Part shown: positions 6,134 to 7,203 of the stretch, one piece after another
Layout of the letters: the number at the start of each line of letters is the position of its first letter
Position numbering within the stretch: position 1 is the stretch's first letter
Source: Verrucomicrobiaceae bacterium
GTDB taxonomy: Bacteria > Verrucomicrobiota > Verrucomicrobiae > Verrucomicrobiales > Akkermansiaceae
Direction of reading: 5' to 3'
NCBI GenBank assembly: GCA_003820635.1
Contig: RPOS01000149.1
Location: 1 to 7,203, forward strand
Length of the DNA stretch: 7,203 nucleotides
Position numbers and translations under genes: made by a program
Notes under the pieces: model-generated
Told to the model about the DNA's origin: nothing
What the model saw: only the letters and a program-made list of their open reading frames with translations
The model's database searches: none

Positions 6134-7078
6134 ATGAAAAAATCCCTCACTTCCCTAGGAGCACTCGGTTTCCTCAGCTCCGTGGTCATCGCCGGCACCA
6201 CCGTGGTCGATACCACCCCTGTCGCCTCCGCCGACGGCTTCGCGCAGGCCCGCCGCCCGATCAGCAACCCCACTCTCTTCGACCTCGCGCTGCCCGGCAC
6301 CAACGTGCACCCGATCTTCATCTATCACGGCCTGCCGGATAGTGTGAACACGGTCCTCGGAAATCTGCCCGTCGGCGGTGACGTGGAAGTCTATGCGTTG
6401 CAGTTCGAAATCGCCCTCAACGACCGCCTCTCGATCGTCGCTACCAAGGATGGCTATGTGGATTTCAATGCCGATGAAACCCTCTCCAGCGAGAGCGGCT
6501 TCGCCAACCTCGGTGCGGGCCTCAAGTATGCCTTCATCCGCGACGATGCTTCCCGCACCGCGTTGAGCGGCACGATGACCTTCGAAATCCCCACCGGAAA
6601 CAGCGATGTCTTCCAAGGCGAGGGTGACGGCGCCGTGAACCTGATCCTCAATGGCCTCAAGCTGATCGACGACTGGCAGTTCGCCGGTTCCATCGGTGCG
6701 CAAATCCCGTTCTCCGATGAGCAGTCCACCATGGGCTTCCTCAGCGCACACGCCAGTTATGAAGTCTGCACGTGGTTCATTCCGCTGGTGGAGGTGAACT
6801 GGTTCCACGTCCTGGATGCCGGTGACGGCACCGGCAACTATCCGTCGCAAGTCGGCGGCTTGGTTCCCGCTGTGATCGAATTCGAAGGTGGCGATGTGTT
6901 CAACCTCGGTGCTGTCAATTCCACCGCAAACCGTGATTTCGTGACCGCCGCTTTCGGTTTCCGTTCGCGCATCACCGATGCGGTGAACGTGGGTGCCGCC
7001 TATGAGATTCCGCTCACCGATGAAGAGGACAGCGTGATGGAAGAGCGCGTGACCATCGACCTCATCTGGAATTTCTGA
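6134..7078 (+). CDS. Secreted protein, probable outer-membrane beta-barrel
   Basis: This 314-aa protein begins with a Sec signal peptide (MKKSLTSLGALGFLSSVVIAG, cleavage probably near residue 20-24). The mature part is free of long hydrophobic helices. It has alternating polar/apolar strands rich in Gly, Asp and aromatics, such as LSIVATKDGYVDFN, GAGLKYAFIRDD and TFEIPTGNSDVF. The last strand ends VTIDLIWNF with a C-terminal Phe, the signature read by the BAM complex. The look recalls the 'phenol-degradation MetA'/transporter-like barrel family, but I do not recognise an exact member and assign no substrate. One Cys (in YEVCTWF) is present in the mature part. The ATG at 6134 is chosen because the signal peptide starts there; the frame is open further upstream. 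No Shine-Dalgarno is visible; AACCAAATACC precedes the ATG. The 102-bp gap after the rhomboid gene and the strong terminator behind it suggest a separate transcription unit. Confidence 0.82.
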   Translation: MKKSLTSLGALGFLSSVVIAGTTVVDTTPVASADGFAQARRPISNPTLFDLALPGTNVHPIFIYHGLPDSVNTVLGNLPVGGDVEVYALQFEIALNDRLSIVATKDGYVDFNADETLSSESGFANLGAGLKYAFIRDDASRTALSGTMTFEIPTGNSDVFQGEGDGAVNLILNGLKLIDDWQFAGSIGAQIPFSDEQSTMGFLSAHASYEVCTWFIPLVEVNWFHVLDAGDGTGNYPSQVGGLVPAVIEFEGGDVFNLGAVNSTANRDFVTAAFGFRSRITDAVNVGAAYEIPLTDEEDSVMEERVTIDLIWNF

Positions 7079-7109
7079 TTCGTTTTCTCTGGAGTATTGG
7101 GTTGTTTCG

Positions 7110-7142
7110 AAGCCCGGGGTGGTTCGCCGCTCCGGGCTTTTT
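7110..7142 (+). terminator. Intrinsic terminator with a UUCG loop
   Basis: AAGCCCGGGGTGG (7110-7122) pairs with CCGCTCCGGGCTT (7127-7139) over 13 bp, including two G-T pairs, around the tetraloop TTCG (7123-7126). A run of five T (7138-7142) closes it. It starts 31 bp after the stop of the outer-membrane protein gene. Confidence 0.92.
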
Positions 7143-7149
7143 GCTCATT

Positions 7150-7203
7150 TGGGAAGCCCGGCGGAAATGGACTCCCAGCGCTTCGCAAAAGCGGGACTTC
7201 CCA
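7150..7203. repeat. Imperfect inverted repeat reaching the right window edge
   Basis: TGGGAAG-CCCG (7150-7160) is complementary to CGGG-A-CTTCCCA (7192-7203), 11 bp with one bulged A. A smaller inner hairpin CGCTT/AAGCG (7179-7183 with 7189-7193) overlaps the right arm. The element may extend past the edge. It could be a dispersed palindromic repeat, a second terminator or the 5' part of a structured RNA; the sequence alone does not decide. Confidence 0.5.

Noticed and set aside
6155..6850. A 231-codon minus-strand frame inside the outer-membrane protein gene
   Set aside because: The plus-strand gene has a signal peptide, a barrel-like pattern and a terminator; the antisense frame has no start site or domain support.

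Overview
The window looks like GC-rich bacterial chromosome, most likely from the Verrucomicrobiota (order Verrucomicrobiales). That placement is inferred from gene content and remembered family resemblance: a DnaG with an EGQLD/DADRAG Toprim core, a double-TM2 membrane protein that keeps MDREAD between its repeats, a SecG with a long Pro/Ala/Glu tail, and several starts without a clear Shine-Dalgarno sequence. No database search was possible.

Left edge (1-522): a fragment of a tyrosine-recombinase-type integrase (minus strand, N-terminal 111 codons, running off the left edge) lies 113 bp beyond the 3' end of a complete tRNA-Val(CAC) gene on the same strand. Integrase next to a tRNA 3' end, pointing away from it, is the usual layout at the end of a tRNA-targeted genomic island or prophage. 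The AT-richer gap between them holds a perfect 13-bp tandem direct repeat and an imperfect inverted repeat. Everything to the right reads as chromosomal backbone.

Middle (681-3729, plus strand): dnaG primase, then a 129-aa single-pass membrane protein of unknown function with an anti-sigma-like look, then a HAD-IA phosphatase of the phosphoglycolate phosphatase type. The gaps are 66 and 40 bp, so the three may be co-transcribed. The phosphatase converges on a minus-strand double-TM2 membrane protein (3726-4127); the two genes share one CTAG as their stop codons.

Right half (4128-7203): a 143-bp divergent intergenic region, then secG (protein-export channel subunit) followed 12 bp later by a rhomboid intramembrane serine protease with a complete catalytic set and a long N-terminal extension. 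Last is a secreted protein ending in an aromatic residue, probably an outer-membrane beta-barrel, closed by a strong intrinsic terminator with a UUCG loop. The final 54 bases form another imperfect inverted repeat cut by the window edge.

Apart from replication priming (dnaG), the theme is the cell envelope: four of the seven complete protein genes encode inner-membrane proteins and one a probable outer-membrane protein. I found no CRISPR array, insertion sequence or recognisable defence operon. The part most worth following is the island edge at the left, most of which lies outside the window.
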